In this document: positions 10,740 to 19,063 of the stretch, piece by piece
Numbering within the stretch: the first letter of the stretch is position 1
Layout of the letters: each line of letters begins with the position of its first letter
Origin: an uncultured Acetobacteraceae bacterium
Lineage (GTDB): Bacteria > Pseudomonadota > Alphaproteobacteria > Acetobacterales > Acetobacteraceae
NCBI GenBank assembly: GCA_943912335.1
Contig: CALTUD010000007.1
Location: 55,147 to 119,146, forward strand
Reading direction: 5' to 3'
Length of the DNA: 64,000 bases
Translations under genes and position numbers: made by a program
The notes under the pieces: model-generated
Databases searched by the model: none
The model's input: the letters and a program-made list of their open reading frames with translations, nothing else
What the model was told of the DNA's origin: nothing

Positions 10740-11177
10740 TTACTTCGGCCGCTTGATGAAGAACGACGCGGACGCACTGGCCAGAAGCTGACCGTCCGCA
10801 TCGCGCAACGTCGCATCGGCCACACCCAGCGAGCCGGACAGATGGGTCACCACCCCTTCCGCACGCAGCTCCTGGTCGCGCGGCACAGGCCGCATCATCT
10901 TCACCGACAGATCGACGGTGCCGTAAGCACAGCCGGCAGGCAGGCGGGTATGCACCGCGCAACCGGTCACGGAATCCAGCACGGTGGCGGCGAACCCGCC
11001 ATGCACGCCGCCGAGCGGGTTCAGGTGGCGCCCATCCGCACGGACGCGCATCACGGCGCGGCCGTCTTCGACCTCCAGGCCCAGGAGGCCCATGGTCTCC
11101 GCGATGGAGGCGTTGGGCAGGGTACCGTCTCCCATCGCACGCAGGAGTTCGAGACCGGACAGGGTTCTGGGGTCCAT
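10740..11177 (-). CDS. PaaI-family hotdog-fold thioesterase
   Basis: 145 residues from the ATG at 11177. GAGGA overlaps the upstream stop codon at a suitable distance. The hotdog signature HLNPLGGVHGGFAATVLDS is visible near residue 55, as in PaaI/YbgC-like acyl-CoA thioesterases, with the active-site Asp in the LDS segment. It would hydrolyse an acyl- or aryl-CoA in the cytosol. Ten bases downstream of an enoyl-CoA hydratase gene on the same strand, so the two are probably co-transcribed and may act on the same CoA esters. The substrate cannot be read from the sequence. Confidence 0.88.
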   Translation of the reverse strand: MDPRTLSGLELLRAMGDGTLPNASIAETMGLLGLEVEDGRAVMRVRADGRHLNPLGGVHGGFAATVLDSVTGCAVHTRLPAGCAYGTVDLSVKMMRPVPRDQELRAEGVVTHLSGSLGVADATLRDADGQLLASASASFFIKRPK

Positions 11178-11187
11178 GACGGCGTCC

Positions 11188-11967
11188 TCAGCGATGCGAC
11201 CAATGGGCGGCGCGTTTCTCCACAAAGGCGTTCATGCCCTCCTTCTGGTCGGCAGTGGAGAACAGCCCGTGGAACACATGGCGTTCGTAGCGTAGTCCTT
11301 CGGCCAAAGGCAGTTCCTCGGCCCGGTTCACCAGCTCCTTGATCGCGCGGGTGGCGGAGCGCGACATGCCGGCGATCGTACGGGCGATCTCCAGCGATGC
11401 CGAGGCCAGCTCCGCCGCCGGCACGACGCGCGACACGAGACCGATCCGGTCGGCCTCGGCGGCATCGATCATGCGGCCGGTCAGACACATCTCCATCGCG
11501 CGCGGCTTGCCGACGATGCGGGTCAGGCGCTGCGAACCGCCGAAGCCGGGCGACACGCCGAGCTTCACCTCGGGCTGGCCGAACCGCGCCGTGTCCGCGG
11601 CCACCAGCACGTCGCAGGACATGGCGAGTTCGCAGCCGCCCCCCAGGGCGAAGCCGCTCACGGCGGCGACGATCGGGGTGCGGATCGCGCCCATCGCCAT
11701 CCACCCGCCGGCCCAGTCATGCTCGGCCATCTCCGCGGCGCCCAGGTGCTGCATCTGCTTGATGTCGGCCCCGGCGGCGAAGGCGCGCTCCGAACCGCGC
11801 AGCAGGATGCAGCCGATCGCCTCGTCGGCATCGAAGCCGCGCAGCGCATCCAGCACGTCGCGCAGCATCTGCGCGTTCAGGGCGTTCAGCGCTTCAGGCC
11901 GGTTCAGGGTCAGGATGCCGACACGGCCATCGGTCTCGACCAGGATGGTCTCGTAGGTCTTCGGCAT
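11188..11967 (-). CDS. Enoyl-CoA hydratase/isomerase (crotonase family)
   Basis: 259 residues, normal for the family. The oxyanion-hole segments are FAAGADIKQM (residues 63-72) and ALGGGCELAM (107-116). The two acid/base glutamates of true hydratases appear as Glu113 and Glu133 (FGQPEVKLG). This supports 2-enoyl-CoA hydration in beta-oxidation or amino acid breakdown rather than an isomerase-only enzyme. It resembles the short-chain EchA/PaaF/Crt group. First gene of a pair with the PaaI-like thioesterase. No other beta-oxidation gene is nearby, so the pathway is undetermined. Confidence 0.92.
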   Translation of the reverse strand: MPKTYETILVETDGRVGILTLNRPEALNALNAQMLRDVLDALRGFDADEAIGCILLRGSERAFAAGADIKQMQHLGAAEMAEHDWAGGWMAMGAIRTPIVAAVSGFALGGGCELAMSCDVLVAADTARFGQPEVKLGVSPGFGGSQRLTRIVGKPRAMEMCLTGRMIDAAEADRIGLVSRVVPAAELASASLEIARTIAGMSRSATRAIKELVNRAEELPLAEGLRYERHVFHGLFSTADQKEGMNAFVEKRAAHWSHR

Positions 11968-12057
11968 GACGTGCCCCTCCCCGTTCGTTCGGCGTCTGCC
12001 GCCATTCTCGGGTGACGAGGCTAGACCCGCGTCCCGGCTTCGGTCGAGCCGGGCCGG

Positions 12058-13032
12058 TCAGGCGCCGGGCGACGCCTCGGCCTCGCGATCCGCCCGGTCG
12101 CGCTCGGCTTCGAGCTGGCGGTGCGCATCGCGGTCCTGCGCTTCCACGAAGACGCGGCGCACTTCGGGATGGGCGTCGCGGATGCGGCGTTCGATGCGCG
12201 ACACGCTGCGCTCCACGGCGGCAGCGCTCTGCCGGTCGTCGAAATCGAGGCTCAGCGCGACCAGAACGTCGCGCGGGCCGAAATGCATGGTCAGGATCTC
12301 GTTGGCACGCGACACGTCCGGCTCCGCGGATACGATGCGGAGGATGCTGGCGCGCACCTCGGGCGAAACGCTTTCGCCGGCCAGAAGCGACTTGCTTTCC
12401 CAGGCCAGGAACCCGGCGGTCGCGGTCAGGATCGCGCCGACCAGGAGCGAACCGACCCCGTCCAGAACCGGCATGTCCAGTGCCTGCGACAGCCAGACGC
12501 AGAGAAGCGCTGCGAGCAGACCGAGCAGGGCGGCACTGTCCTCGAACAGGACGGTGAAGCTGGTCGGATCCTTGGAACGCTGCACCGCCTCGATCCAGCC
12601 GCTCCGTCCCTTCACCGCGCGGAACTCGCGCAGCGCCAGCACCCAGACGGCCCCCTCGAACAGGATGCTGCCGCCCAGCACCAGATAGTTGACCCAGGAA
12701 TCGTCCACCGGATGCGGATGACGGATCTTGTCGATGCCCTCGATGATCGACACCCCGGCGCCGACGCCGAAGATCAGCACCGCCACGACGAAGGTCCAGA
12801 AATACAGCAGCAGCCCGTAGCCGAACGGGTGCTGCGCGTCGGCGGGGCGTGCGGCCTGCTTCAACCCGTGCAGCAGCAGGAGTTGGTTGCCGCAATCCAC
12901 CAGGGAGTGGATCGCCTCGCTGAGCATGGAAGAGGAGCCGGTCCAGAACGCGGCCGCGAACTTGCCGGCCGCGATCAGGACGTTGCCGCCCAGAGCCGCG
13001 AAGATCACCAGACGGGAGGAGGAATGCGCCAT
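12058..13032 (-). CDS. Cation diffusion facilitator (CDF) family transporter
   Basis: 324 residues from the ATG at 13032. Six membrane segments are apparent between residues 8 and 225, followed by a cytosolic ferredoxin-like tail (residues 225-310) and a charged C-terminus. The first metal site in TM2 is the usual HxxxD (His42-Ser-Leu-Val-Asp46). In TM5 the usual second HxxxD is replaced by FEDSAALLG (Glu164, Asp165), an arrangement seen in the ZnT9/YdfM-like branch. It probably exports or redistributes a divalent metal such as Zn or Mn, but the altered site makes metal and direction uncertain. A 34-base gap follows the upstream DUF2628 gene on the same strand. Confidence 0.9.
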   Translation of the reverse strand: MAHSSSRLVIFAALGGNVLIAAGKFAAAFWTGSSSMLSEAIHSLVDCGNQLLLLHGLKQAARPADAQHPFGYGLLLYFWTFVVAVLIFGVGAGVSIIEGIDKIRHPHPVDDSWVNYLVLGGSILFEGAVWVLALREFRAVKGRSGWIEAVQRSKDPTSFTVLFEDSAALLGLLAALLCVWLSQALDMPVLDGVGSLLVGAILTATAGFLAWESKSLLAGESVSPEVRASILRIVSAEPDVSRANEILTMHFGPRDVLVALSLDFDDRQSAAAVERSVSRIERRIRDAHPEVRRVFVEAQDRDAHRQLEAERDRADREAEASPGA

Positions 13033-13066
13033 GAAACGAGTGTAGCGGGTTTGAACGGCGCGCGTC

Positions 13067-13585
13067 TCACCGTGGCGGTGCGTCGCCCTGGCTGATCGCG
13101 ATGACGACCAGACCAATCTCCGCAGCGTAGATCACACCGGCGATGATGCCGGAGATCCAAGCCGCTTTTCGCGAGACGCCGCCGGCCTGCTCGATCGCGC
13201 CGGGCCAGTGGATACGGCCGGACTCCCGAAGCACCTCCAGACGTTTCATGGCTTCGGTGAGATAGGCGCGGCGGGCCATCGTGGCGGCCATGACGGAGAT
13301 GATGAGACCGCTGGTGGCGGGGAGTTGCGGGATGACGGCGACGGCCACGATCATGGCGCAGAGAAGACCGGCAAACACCCAGAGCTTACGGTAGAAGAAC
13401 CATACCGGTCCGACGAAAAAGGCCGGCCAGCAGAAACCGCCCCATGCGATGGCTGAGGACTGCTTTGCCACCATCTTGTTGTAAAGCGGCATGAAACTGT
13501 CGGCATTCGGGCCGATATAGCGCCGCAAGTCCTCCCTACGCTCAGCGGGATCGCCGTTGCGCAGGAAATCGTCCGGTCTGGCCAT
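13067..13585 (-). CDS. DUF2628 domain membrane protein
   Basis: 172 residues. The N-terminal 45 residues are soluble (RRYIGPNADSFMPLYNKM), then a Trp/Phe-rich segment WGGFCWPAFFVGPVWFFYRK leads into a hydrophobic helix. That layout is typical of DUF2628, small membrane proteins of unknown role. A second and third hydrophobic segment lie near residues 88-105 and 145-165. On the same strand as, and just upstream of, the CDF transporter, so possibly one transcript. The coding region has lower GC than its surroundings. Confidence 0.82.
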   Translation of the reverse strand: MARPDDFLRNGDPAERREDLRRYIGPNADSFMPLYNKMVAKQSSAIAWGGFCWPAFFVGPVWFFYRKLWVFAGLLCAMIVAVAVIPQLPATSGLIISVMAATMARRAYLTEAMKRLEVLRESGRIHWPGAIEQAGGVSRKAAWISGIIAGVIYAAEIGLVVIAISQGDAPPR

Positions 13586-13727
13586 CGTGTCGTTCCCTGG
13601 AAGCGCTGCTTACGGCTGCGCAACGTCTGACGCCGTTCCGGGTGCCCACGGCCGACGACACACAATCGCGAGTTGCAGGCCGATCAGCCTCGGGCGCGAT
13701 TAAATTTCATCGTGAATGATAATCGGA

Positions 13728-13955
13728 TCAACGCGCGAGGGTTTGCGACACGACGATCGCTTCGGCAGCGTTGGGGACGCCGTGATAATGGCGCTTGGCC
13801 TGGTGACGGATGGCGGCGAGGCTCGGCATGGTGGCGCCGTGCAGGGGACGAACCCGGTCATGGGTGGCGAAGAAGCGGTGGCCGGTGCTGCCGGATTGCA
13901 GGATCGCCGCCCCCACGAACACGCCATCCACCTCGACGATTTCGCTCTTGATCAT
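13728..13955 (-). CDS. Small hypothetical protein
   Basis: 75 residues. The sequence (EIVEVDGVFVGAAILQ, then FFATHDRVRPLHGATMPSL) reads like a genuine compact beta-rich domain. It resembles small uncharacterised proteins I recall from alpha- and betaproteobacteria that share a VDGVF...A..RV..L.G.....L pattern. No function is known. It stands alone between a minus-strand membrane protein gene and a plus-strand acetyltransferase, with about 140 bases either side. Other frames across this interval look like shadows. Confidence 0.6.
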   Translation of the reverse strand: MIKSEIVEVDGVFVGAAILQSGSTGHRFFATHDRVRPLHGATMPSLAAIRHQAKRHYHGVPNAAEAIVVSQTLAR

Positions 13956-14094
13956 GGTCGCCGCTCAGTCCTCGTAGCCATAGTCGCCTGCCCATAGGTC
14001 CGGGGCAGGACGACGCAAACGTGCCGCGCACGTTAGGGTTCATCGTGTTGACGCGGATATAACGTGTCCCAAGACGGTTTCGTGTGGAGCTTCG

Positions 14095-14598
14095 ATGACG
14101 TTGCGAGGGGCGCATGACGCGCTGAAAAGCTGGCGGCTGGCCGAACCGCGCGATCTCGGGGCGATCGACCGGCTGGCGGCGCAGGTGCATCCGGACTACC
14201 CGGAACGGCCGGCGGTGTTCGCGAACCGGCTTGCGCTGCATCCGAGCGGGGTGCGTCTCGCGGAACGGGACGGGGTGCCGGTCGGCTATGCGATCGGGCA
14301 TCCGTGGCGTGGGGCGGCGCCCCTGCTGGACCATGTCCTGCCTGCCCTGCCGGACGCGCCGGACCAGTACTGGCTGCACGATGTGGCGTTGCTGCCGGAG
14401 ATGCGCGGGCAGCGCCTCGGACGGGCGGCCCTGCTGCTGCTCCGGGCGGACGCGTTGGGATGTGGGCTGCGGCGGATGCGTCTGGCGGCGGTGGGGGATG
14501 CGATGCCCTACTGGTCGGAGGCTGGATTCAGGCCGATCGCGGACCCTTTGCCGGAGTGCTACGGCGACGGCGCCATCGCGATGCAGTGGGAGGGCTGA
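14095..14598 (+). CDS. GNAT-family N-acetyltransferase
   Basis: 167 residues from the ATG at 14095. The acetyl-CoA-binding motif A is LHDVALLPEMRGQRLGRAAL (residues 98-117), containing the canonical R/Q-x2-G-x-G/A pattern. The preceding strand carries PVGYAIGH and the tail YWSEAGFRPI is the usual motif B. It would acetylate an amine or a protein N-terminus with acetyl-CoA; the substrate is not predictable. It stands alone and converges on a minus-strand secreted protein gene five bases away. Confidence 0.88.
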   Translation: MTLRGAHDALKSWRLAEPRDLGAIDRLAAQVHPDYPERPAVFANRLALHPSGVRLAERDGVPVGYAIGHPWRGAAPLLDHVLPALPDAPDQYWLHDVALLPEMRGQRLGRAALLLLRADALGCGLRRMRLAAVGDAMPYWSEAGFRPIADPLPECYGDGAIAMQWEG

Positions 14599-14603
14599 AA
14601 CGC

Positions 14604-15179
14604 TCAGGCCTTCGGGCGCCACGCGGCGAACGGGGTGGCCTGTCCGGGTTTGTCGCGGATCACCTGGGGCGGACCGTCCGGTGCCAGCGCTTCGGCGTCG
14701 GGGCTGTCGGTCCTGGGCGGGCTCCAGGACTGGATGCGTTCGCTGTCGAACACGAAGCCGTCGGACACCGGATCGAAGCGGAAGGTAATGAAATCGGTCC
14801 AGTGCTGGCCGCAGGCGACGCCGTTCTCGATGGTGAAGAAGCGTCCGCGCACGGCGATCATGCCGTAGCCGTTCTCGAGGAACGGGTCGCATTGGCCGCC
14901 CCCATCGGCCCGCATCACGACATGGTCGTTGCGGGCGACCGGTTTGTCGCCGTCCGCGTGCTTCTCCAGGATCAGCAGCGGACGCGGCGCGGCGTCGTCC
15001 GTGCTTTCGCCCTCGCCGTCACGGCCCAGGGCGACGATGCGGAACATGCGCCGGGGCTGGCCGGCGGAGAGCGTCGCCGAGGCGAGCACGTGGTAGCCCG
15101 GCAGCAACGGGGGTTCGGCGCGTGCCGCTGCCGGAACGATGACGGCGCCGAGCAGGAGGGCCAGGCGCCGGAGGATCAT
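14604..15179 (-). CDS. Secreted protein of unknown function, third gene of the opgG-opgH operon
   Basis: 191 residues from the ATG at 15179, with GAGAAG overlapping the opgH stop four bases away, so it is very probably translated with opgG-opgH. A Sec signal peptide covers residues 1-21 (hydrophobic core LALLLGAVIVPAAARA, cleavage before EPPLLPGYH). The mature part contains two cysteines (GGGQCDPF and NGVACGQHW) and an acidic insert (GRDGEGESTDD). I do not recognise a family. Position suggests a periplasmic accessory of osmoregulated glucan synthesis, but nothing in the sequence proves it. Confidence 0.75.
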   Translation of the reverse strand: MILRRLALLLGAVIVPAAARAEPPLLPGYHVLASATLSAGQPRRMFRIVALGRDGEGESTDDAAPRPLLILEKHADGDKPVARNDHVVMRADGGGQCDPFLENGYGMIAVRGRFFTIENGVACGQHWTDFITFRFDPVSDGFVFDSERIQSWSPPRTDSPDAEALAPDGPPQVIRDKPGQATPFAAWRPKA

Positions 15180-15183
15180 CTTC

Positions 15184-17337
15184 TCAGCCCTGCGCCAGCC
15201 GGACCAGCCGGTCGAGCCCCTGCCGGTTGCCGAGCACGGCGGCGCGCTCGGCGGAGGACAGGAGGCGGAGCGCGCCGGGAAGGTCGTCGGCCTCGTCCAG
15301 CTTGGCAAGGCCCAGCGCCAGCACCGGCTCGAACGGATCGACGCCGCGCCTGCGCTCGGGCGGCAGCATGGCGCGATGCGCGTCGAGCAGCACCGGATCG
15401 CGCAGCAGGCGCCGGAGGGATTCGCCCGGTTCCAGGTCGCTGCCGGCGCGTTGCAGGGCGACGGCGCGGGACAGGACGGCGGGCGGGGCGGTCTCCTCGG
15501 GGATGCGGAGCAGGCCGGCGCGTCCGAACGCCAGACCGAGATCGCGCCCTGCCGTGAGCGACACCAGTGGCACGGCCAAAGCGAGGCCGATCAGCACCGG
15601 CGACATCCAGAGGAACAAGGCCGGCGAGACCAGCCAGGCGATGATCGCAAGCACGATGCCGAACACCATGTAGCGCCAGTAGCCGGACCAGACCACGGAA
15701 AGCGGGATGTGCCCGTCGTCGCGCCGTTGCGCGTTCCAGCCGGAGTCGCGCCCGGCCAGGATGGAGATGACGCCGCTGGTCTGGATCAGCATCGCCACCG
15801 GGGCGATCAGGCCGCCGATCAGCGTTTCCAGCAGCAGGCTGAGCAGGGCCCGCATTGGGCCGCCCGCGCCGCGACGGTCCTCGGGTTTCAGCAGCAGCAC
15901 CAGATAGGCGAGCAGCTTGGGCGCCAGCAGCACGGCCATGGTGCCGATGAACACCCATTTCGCGAGCACCGGATCGACCTGCGGCCAGTTCGGGAACAGC
16001 AGCTTGCTGTCTCCGAAATATTCCGGCTTCACGAAGCGGGCCTGGATCGAGATCAGGATGCCGCAGAGCAGGAACACCAGCCACAAAGGCGAGGTGATGT
16101 AGGAGCCGATCCCCATCAGCAGATGGAGACGGCTGACCCAGTGCAGACCGCGCGCCGGCAGCACGCCGGCATGCTGGAGGTTGCCCTGGCACCAGCGCCG
16201 GTCGCGGATGGCGATGTCGGTCAGCGACGGCGGGCTTTCCTCGAACGAGCCGGGGAGTGCCGGGACCATGTGGATGGCCCAGCCCGCGCGACGCATCAGC
16301 GCAGCTTCCACGAAATCGTGGCTGAGGATGTGTCCGCCGACCGGGCGGCGGCCCTTGAGCACCGGTAGCCCGGCCTGTTCGGCGAAGGCGCGTGTGCGGA
16401 TGATGGCGTTGTGGCCCCAGTAATTGCCTTCGGAGCCGTGCCACCAGGCGATGCCGGCGGCGATCAGCGGGCCGTACACCCGGCCCGCGAATTGCTGCAT
16501 GCGCGCGAACAGGGTGGAGCCGTTGACGATCACCGGCAGGGTCTGGATCAGCCCGACGCCCGGATGCGCTTCCATGGCGGCGGCGATGCGGACGATGGTC
16601 GATCCGTCCATGACGCTGTCGGCATCGAGCGTGATCATCTGCGGATAGGCCGCACCCCAGCGGCGCACCCATTCGCCGACATTGCCGGCCTTGCGCTCGG
16701 TGTTCTTGGCGCGGCGCCGGTAGAAGATGTGCTGCTCGCCGCCGACGTCGCGTCGCAGGCGCAGAAAGGCTTCCTCTTCTTCCAGCCACACATCCGGGTT
16801 GGTGGTGTCGGACAGGATGAAGACGTGGAACGCATCCAGGCGCCCCGTCTCGCGCAGGCTCTCGAAGATGGCGCGCAGGCCGGCCATCACCCGGCTCGGA
16901 CTTTCGTTGTAGGTCGGCAGCAGCAGGGCGGTGCGCGAGCGCAGTTCCGGCAGCGGGCCGGTGCGCGAGATGCCGAGGCCGAGCCCGCCGCCGGTCAGCA
17001 TCGACAGGAAGCCGCCCAGCGACGAGGTGAAGGCCAGCGCGATCCAGGCGAACAGCACCACGAACAGGATCAGCACCATGATGCCGAGCGTGTTGGCACC
17101 GTTGCCGTTCAGCACGAAATACATCTCGTACGCGCCGAACAGGGTGAGCAGGATCGCGCCGCCGATCACGAACAAGCGGCGCAGGACCAAGGTGGCGGGG
17201 CGCGTTTCGGGCGCGTCTCCACGCTCCGGCGCCTCGCTGAGCGATTGCACCGGCATGTGCAGCGGCGCTTCCGGCGGCAGGGCCGGAAAGCGGTCGAGCC
17301 CGTGCGCGACCAGAGGGGAGACCAGGGGGGCGGTCAC
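15184..17337 (-). CDS. opgH: Glucans biosynthesis glucosyltransferase H
   Basis: Inner-membrane GT2 glucosyltransferase (MdoH) that makes the linear backbone of osmoregulated periplasmic glucans from UDP-glucose. About 717 residues, shorter than E. coli MdoH (847). Two membrane helices near residues 55-105 precede the catalytic domain. Motifs visible are LLPTYNE, the DxD-type LDADS near residue 230, HDFVE and RRWCQGN ((Q/R)xxRW), followed by several C-terminal helices. I favour the GTG at 17337, which forms a GTGA overlap with the opgG stop; a TTG at 17346 is the alternative. Followed four bases later by the secreted protein gene. Confidence 0.95.
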   Translation of the reverse strand: MTAPLVSPLVAHGLDRFPALPPEAPLHMPVQSLSEAPERGDAPETRPATLVLRRLFVIGGAILLTLFGAYEMYFVLNGNGANTLGIMVLILFVVLFAWIALAFTSSLGGFLSMLTGGGLGLGISRTGPLPELRSRTALLLPTYNESPSRVMAGLRAIFESLRETGRLDAFHVFILSDTTNPDVWLEEEEAFLRLRRDVGGEQHIFYRRRAKNTERKAGNVGEWVRRWGAAYPQMITLDADSVMDGSTIVRIAAAMEAHPGVGLIQTLPVIVNGSTLFARMQQFAGRVYGPLIAAGIAWWHGSEGNYWGHNAIIRTRAFAEQAGLPVLKGRRPVGGHILSHDFVEAALMRRAGWAIHMVPALPGSFEESPPSLTDIAIRDRRWCQGNLQHAGVLPARGLHWVSRLHLLMGIGSYITSPLWLVFLLCGILISIQARFVKPEYFGDSKLLFPNWPQVDPVLAKWVFIGTMAVLLAPKLLAYLVLLLKPEDRRGAGGPMRALLSLLLETLIGGLIAPVAMLIQTSGVISILAGRDSGWNAQRRDDGHIPLSVVWSGYWRYMVFGIVLAIIAWLVSPALFLWMSPVLIGLALAVPLVSLTAGRDLGLAFGRAGLLRIPEETAPPAVLSRAVALQRAGSDLEPGESLRRLLRDPVLLDAHRAMLPPERRRGVDPFEPVLALGLAKLDEADDLPGALRLLSSAERAAVLGNRQGLDRLVRLAQG

Positions 17338-18860
17338 GGCGTCCAACGATAAGCCCAGAGTTCGGAGATCGGGCCCTGGTCGTTGTTCAGCGTGCCGTGC
17401 AGTTCCACCAGCTTGGCGCTGCCGGGATAGAACTCGAAGGTGACGCGCCAGCCCTGGATATAGGGGTTGGGTACCACCACCACGTTGCGGATATCGCCCG
17501 TGCTGGCGCCGATATTGGCGTGCAGCTTCGCGTCCGCGCCCAGGGTGCGGACGGCCTCGCCGGTGAAGTCGAGCATCACGAAGCGGCCCTTGCGGTCGTC
17601 GGTTGCGCCGATGCGGGTGCTGGCGATGCGGGCGAGGTTGGTGCTCCAGGGATTATCCCAGCACCAGTGCATCCTGTAGGTGAAGGAATACTCGCCGCCG
17701 GCCGCGAGCGGCGCCTTGGGACGCCAGAAGGAGACGATGTTGTCGTTGACCTCGTTCGGTGTCGGCAATTCCACCAGATCGACGAAGCCGTCGCCCCAGT
17801 CGCCGATCGGCTCGATCCAGAGCGAGGGGCGCTTCTGGTAGTCGAGCGCCAGATCCTCGAAATCGGCGAAGGAGCGACCGCGCTGCATCAGGCCAAAGCC
17901 TTTCGGCGCGGTGTCGGCGAAGGCGCTGAACTGGAGGTCGATCGGGTTGCAGAGCGGACGCCAGATCTGGTCGCCCTTGCCGTTCCACATCGACAAACCC
18001 TCACTGTCATGCGCGGCCGTGCGGGCGTCGTCGACATGGGCGTGATCGTTGGGGCCGAAATAGAACATGCCCGTAAGCGGGGCGATGCCGGAAGAGCGGA
18101 TCTCCTTGCGTGGGTAGAGCGTGGTCTCGACGTCGAAGATGGTTTCGTCGCCGGGACGGATGGTGAAACGGTAGGCGCCCGTGACGGTGGGGCTGTCGAG
18201 CAGCGCGTGCACGACGATGGCGGTGACGCCGGGCTGCGGCTTTTCCAGCCAGAACGCGCGGAACAGGGCGAACTCTTCCTTCTGTTCACCGGTGCCGTTG
18301 GCGAAGCCGCGCGCGGACAGGCCGTATTCCTGTCCCTTGGCGACGGCGCGGAAATAGGACGCGCCGAGGAACACCGCGATCTCGTCGAAATAATCCGGCC
18401 GGTTGATCGGGTAGTGCAGGCGGAAGCCGGCGAACCCGATCGGGTCGGTGACGCGCAGCTTCACGTCCTCGTAGGTGAACAGGTCGGGGTCGTAGCCGAT
18501 CGCGTCGGCCTTGCCGTCCTTGACCTCGAACATCTCGATGCGGGGACGGTAGAGGAAGCCGCGCGGCAGGAATTCGACCTGGAAGTTCAGGTTCTGGCCG
18601 CGCCAGAGCGCGCTTTCCTTCTTGAAGCGGATGCCGCGATACTGATCGAAATCGAGCGAGTCGATCGGGCCGGGCAGATGCTCGTCGGGCGGTTGATACG
18701 CATGGCGGGACATGCTCTGCGCCAGCTTGCGGACGGTGGAGGCGTCGAACGGGCCGGGCGCCGGCAGGTCCGCAGCGGCGGCGCGTGCGTGCCGCGCCGC
18801 CAGGACGGCGAGCGAAGCGCCTGCGCCGGTACGAACCAGGTCGCGTCTGGTTAAGCTCAA
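17334..18860 (-). CDS. opgG: Glucan biosynthesis periplasmic protein (OpgG/OpgD family) with twin-arginine signal
   Basis: Periplasmic MdoG-type protein involved in branching and release of osmoregulated glucans. I place the start at TTG 18860: AGGGGA lies seven bases upstream and the protein then begins MSLTRRDLVRTGAGASL, a twin-arginine (Tat) signal ending near ARAAAADLP. 508 residues. The family core follows, with segments such as DYFDEIAVFLGASYFRAV and GMFYFGPND. A Tat signal is typical of OpgD rather than OpgG, but the gene sits directly before opgH as opgG does. ATG 18980 in the same frame would add 40 residues before the signal and is less likely. Confidence 0.93.
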   Translation of the reverse strand: MSLTRRDLVRTGAGASLAVLAARHARAAAADLPAPGPFDASTVRKLAQSMSRHAYQPPDEHLPGPIDSLDFDQYRGIRFKKESALWRGQNLNFQVEFLPRGFLYRPRIEMFEVKDGKADAIGYDPDLFTYEDVKLRVTDPIGFAGFRLHYPINRPDYFDEIAVFLGASYFRAVAKGQEYGLSARGFANGTGEQKEEFALFRAFWLEKPQPGVTAIVVHALLDSPTVTGAYRFTIRPGDETIFDVETTLYPRKEIRSSGIAPLTGMFYFGPNDHAHVDDARTAAHDSEGLSMWNGKGDQIWRPLCNPIDLQFSAFADTAPKGFGLMQRGRSFADFEDLALDYQKRPSLWIEPIGDWGDGFVDLVELPTPNEVNDNIVSFWRPKAPLAAGGEYSFTYRMHWCWDNPWSTNLARIASTRIGATDDRKGRFVMLDFTGEAVRTLGADAKLHANIGASTGDIRNVVVVPNPYIQGWRVTFEFYPGSAKLVELHGTLNNDQGPISELWAYRWTP

Positions 18861-18974
18861 GCCTGTTCCCCTTGCGGCGATGATCGTGAAGGTTCTTGCA
18901 GTATCAGTTGGGGGCGCGTCGTGGCAATTTGAGGGTGACGGGGCGGCAACGACATCGCGAGTCGCGGAGCGCTT

Positions 18975-18990
18975 TTGCATAGCTATGCAA
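18975..18990. promoter_or_regulatory. Perfect 16-bp palindrome in the opgG / royal-jelly-protein divergent promoter region
   Basis: TTGCATAGCTATGCAA is a perfect inverted repeat in the middle of the roughly 200-base divergent gap, 115 bases from the opgG start and 74 from the other. Length and symmetry fit a dimeric repressor or activator site. No regulator gene is adjacent, so the cognate protein is unknown. Confidence 0.55.
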
Positions 18991-19063
18991 CCCGCTCGAC
19001 GTGTTGTCGTTGTGCAACGCAGCACGGGGCATCGCGGCCGGCGTGCGCGGGAGGCACCGGCCG

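Noticed and set aside
13690..13735. Fur-box-like sequence near GAATGATAATC
   Set aside because: Only half of the site matches and neighbouring genes have no iron role.
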